From: Hyphochytrium catenoides
Lineage: Eukaryota > Sar > Hyphochytriomycetes > Hyphochytriales > Hyphochytriaceae
Direction: 5' to 3'
DNA length: 18,368 nucleotides
Assembly: GCA_900088475.1 (NCBI GenBank)
Contig: FLMG01004066.1
Span: 1 to 18,368 of the forward strand
In this document: one piece after another, positions 17,611-18,368 of the stretch
Numbering within the stretch: position 1 is the first letter of the stretch
Layout of the letters: every line of letters begins with the position of its first letter
The notes under the pieces: model-generated
Seen by the model: only the letters and a program-made list of their open reading frames with translations
Database searches by the model: none
What the model was told of the DNA's origin: nothing
Program-made: the position numbers and the translations under genes

Positions 17611-18368
17611 CTACGCCTCCCCTATGAGAGTCAGTAGAAGAGTCCGATAATCTCCACTTGTCTCTCCCTGTTACAGAGAGAGAGAGAGTGTGCGACAGGA
17701 GGAGCGTCGGAGATCTTAGTGAGAGGAGTAGGAAAGCATAACTTCAAGAGAACATAACTGCACACAGAGAGGGAGAGACTGGAAGAGAAGGGAGGGGGTA
17801 TCTACTAGTCCTGCTGCCCTCTCGCTGGATATCTCAACTCTCTCCTTTATCTTCCCTTTCTTCCTATGACGTTCCTTGCTTTCCTTCAGGACTCTTTTTC
17901 TCTTTTTCTCTCTTGTTCCTAACTTGGTAACGGTTTCGTCTGAATCAATCTCTCTCTGCTTTCCACGCTTTTTAAGCGTTCTGTCCTCTGGCCCGTGTCC
18001 TTCCTTTCTTCTCTCATTTGTCTCTTCCTTTCCCTCCGTGCTCCTCTTACTTTTTCTCCTTCTTTCCCTCTCTCTTTCTCTCTGTGTACTTGCTCGTACA
18101 TACCTCGATTCTTTTCTTCAACGTCTTTCCATAGATTTGCTGGTAGGCGGCCTTCACCTCGTTGATCACCAGCTGATACCTTCACCAGCCACATCAGGGA
18201 TTAGAAGCGTGTCAAACGGCTTCATCCACAATCCAAACAATGCTCATAGCATATCCATGCCCTCGAGGACTGATATGGGATGGGAAGACGGAAAGGAGAG
18301 AGCATTTCGGAATATGAAGCTGTCTATACCTGATCGCAGCTCTGCTGAGGCGCTTCTCGTCGGTGCCA
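17611..18368 (-). CDS. Second annexin, 3' part only (last three exons, cut by window edge)
   Basis: Exons on the minus strand are 18368-18330 (partial), 18179-18104 and 17667-17611, ending in TAG. Joined in phase they give most of a fourth annexin repeat: GTDEKRLSRAAIR, then INEVKAAYQQIYGKTLKKR, then GETSGDYRTLLLTLIGEA. The canonical GTDE calcium loop is present, and the matching acidic cap residue (E of GETSG) lies 38 residues after the T, as in calcium-binding type II sites. The final intron falls at the same place as the last intron of the annexin at 880-4746 (just before the SGDY/AGDY segment), which points to common descent. This copy has one additional intron after AAIR. Repeats 1-3 must lie beyond 18368. 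The polypyrimidine tract ending in ACAG at 17668 is a strong acceptor. Family assignment is secure; the rest of the gene is unseen. Confidence 0.88.

Noticed and set aside
17945-18000. Perfect short inverted repeat ACGCTT-TTT-AAGCGT as a terminator
   Set aside because: A 6-bp stem inside an intron of a eukaryotic gene; such hairpins arise by chance and bacterial-type terminators do not apply here.
1-18368. CRISPR array, tRNA, rRNA or bacterial operon features
   Set aside because: The repeats are simple dinucleotide runs without unique spacers, no cloverleaf or rRNA core was recognised, and the window is clearly eukaryotic.

Overview
This is nuclear DNA from a eukaryote. The coding sequence is split by GT-AG introns, spacers and introns are full of (GA)n/(CT)n repeats, and the identifiable families (annexin, plant-type Myb/SANT-like, PPR) are eukaryotic. 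There is no operon structure and no bacterial ribosome-binding site. A microalga or another protist with an organelle that needs PPR proteins is the most likely source. The species cannot be fixed from the sequence; a photosynthetic alveolate or stramenopile relative would fit, but that is a guess.

Four gene models rest on clear family signatures. (1) 880-4746, minus: a complete seven-exon annexin, 332 residues, rebuilt exon by exon with every junction in phase. (2) 8301-10534, plus: a four-exon Myb/SANT-like DNA-binding protein of about 445 residues, with a basic nuclear-localisation region and a very charged tail. (3) 13517-16318, plus: a PPR protein of up to 933 residues in one open frame, made of about 19 tandem repeats. 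Almost all are 36 residues long rather than the usual 35. (4) 17611-18368, minus: the last three exons of a second annexin, cut by the right edge.

Between the Myb/SANT gene and the PPR gene, 11638-12563 holds an inverted duplication. Two related, decayed reading frames point at each other and meet at a duplicated 3' end. Neither copy is intact, and a read-through transcript would fold into a long hairpin.

The spacers 1-879, 4747-8300, 10535-11637, 12564-13516 and 16319-17610 are mostly purine- or pyrimidine-rich repeat sequence. They contain short islands of ordinary complexity, many with good splice signals. These are probably exons or gene ends, but most can be read in several frames on both strands, so they are reported as low-confidence islands and not as genes.

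The four main genes have no evident shared pathway: membrane/calcium (annexins), nuclear DNA binding (Myb/SANT) and organelle RNA (PPR). The general oddity is intron design. Introns are either pyrimidine-rich throughout or switch from a GA-rich 5' part to a CT-rich 3' part. The second type could fold on itself and bring its splice sites together.
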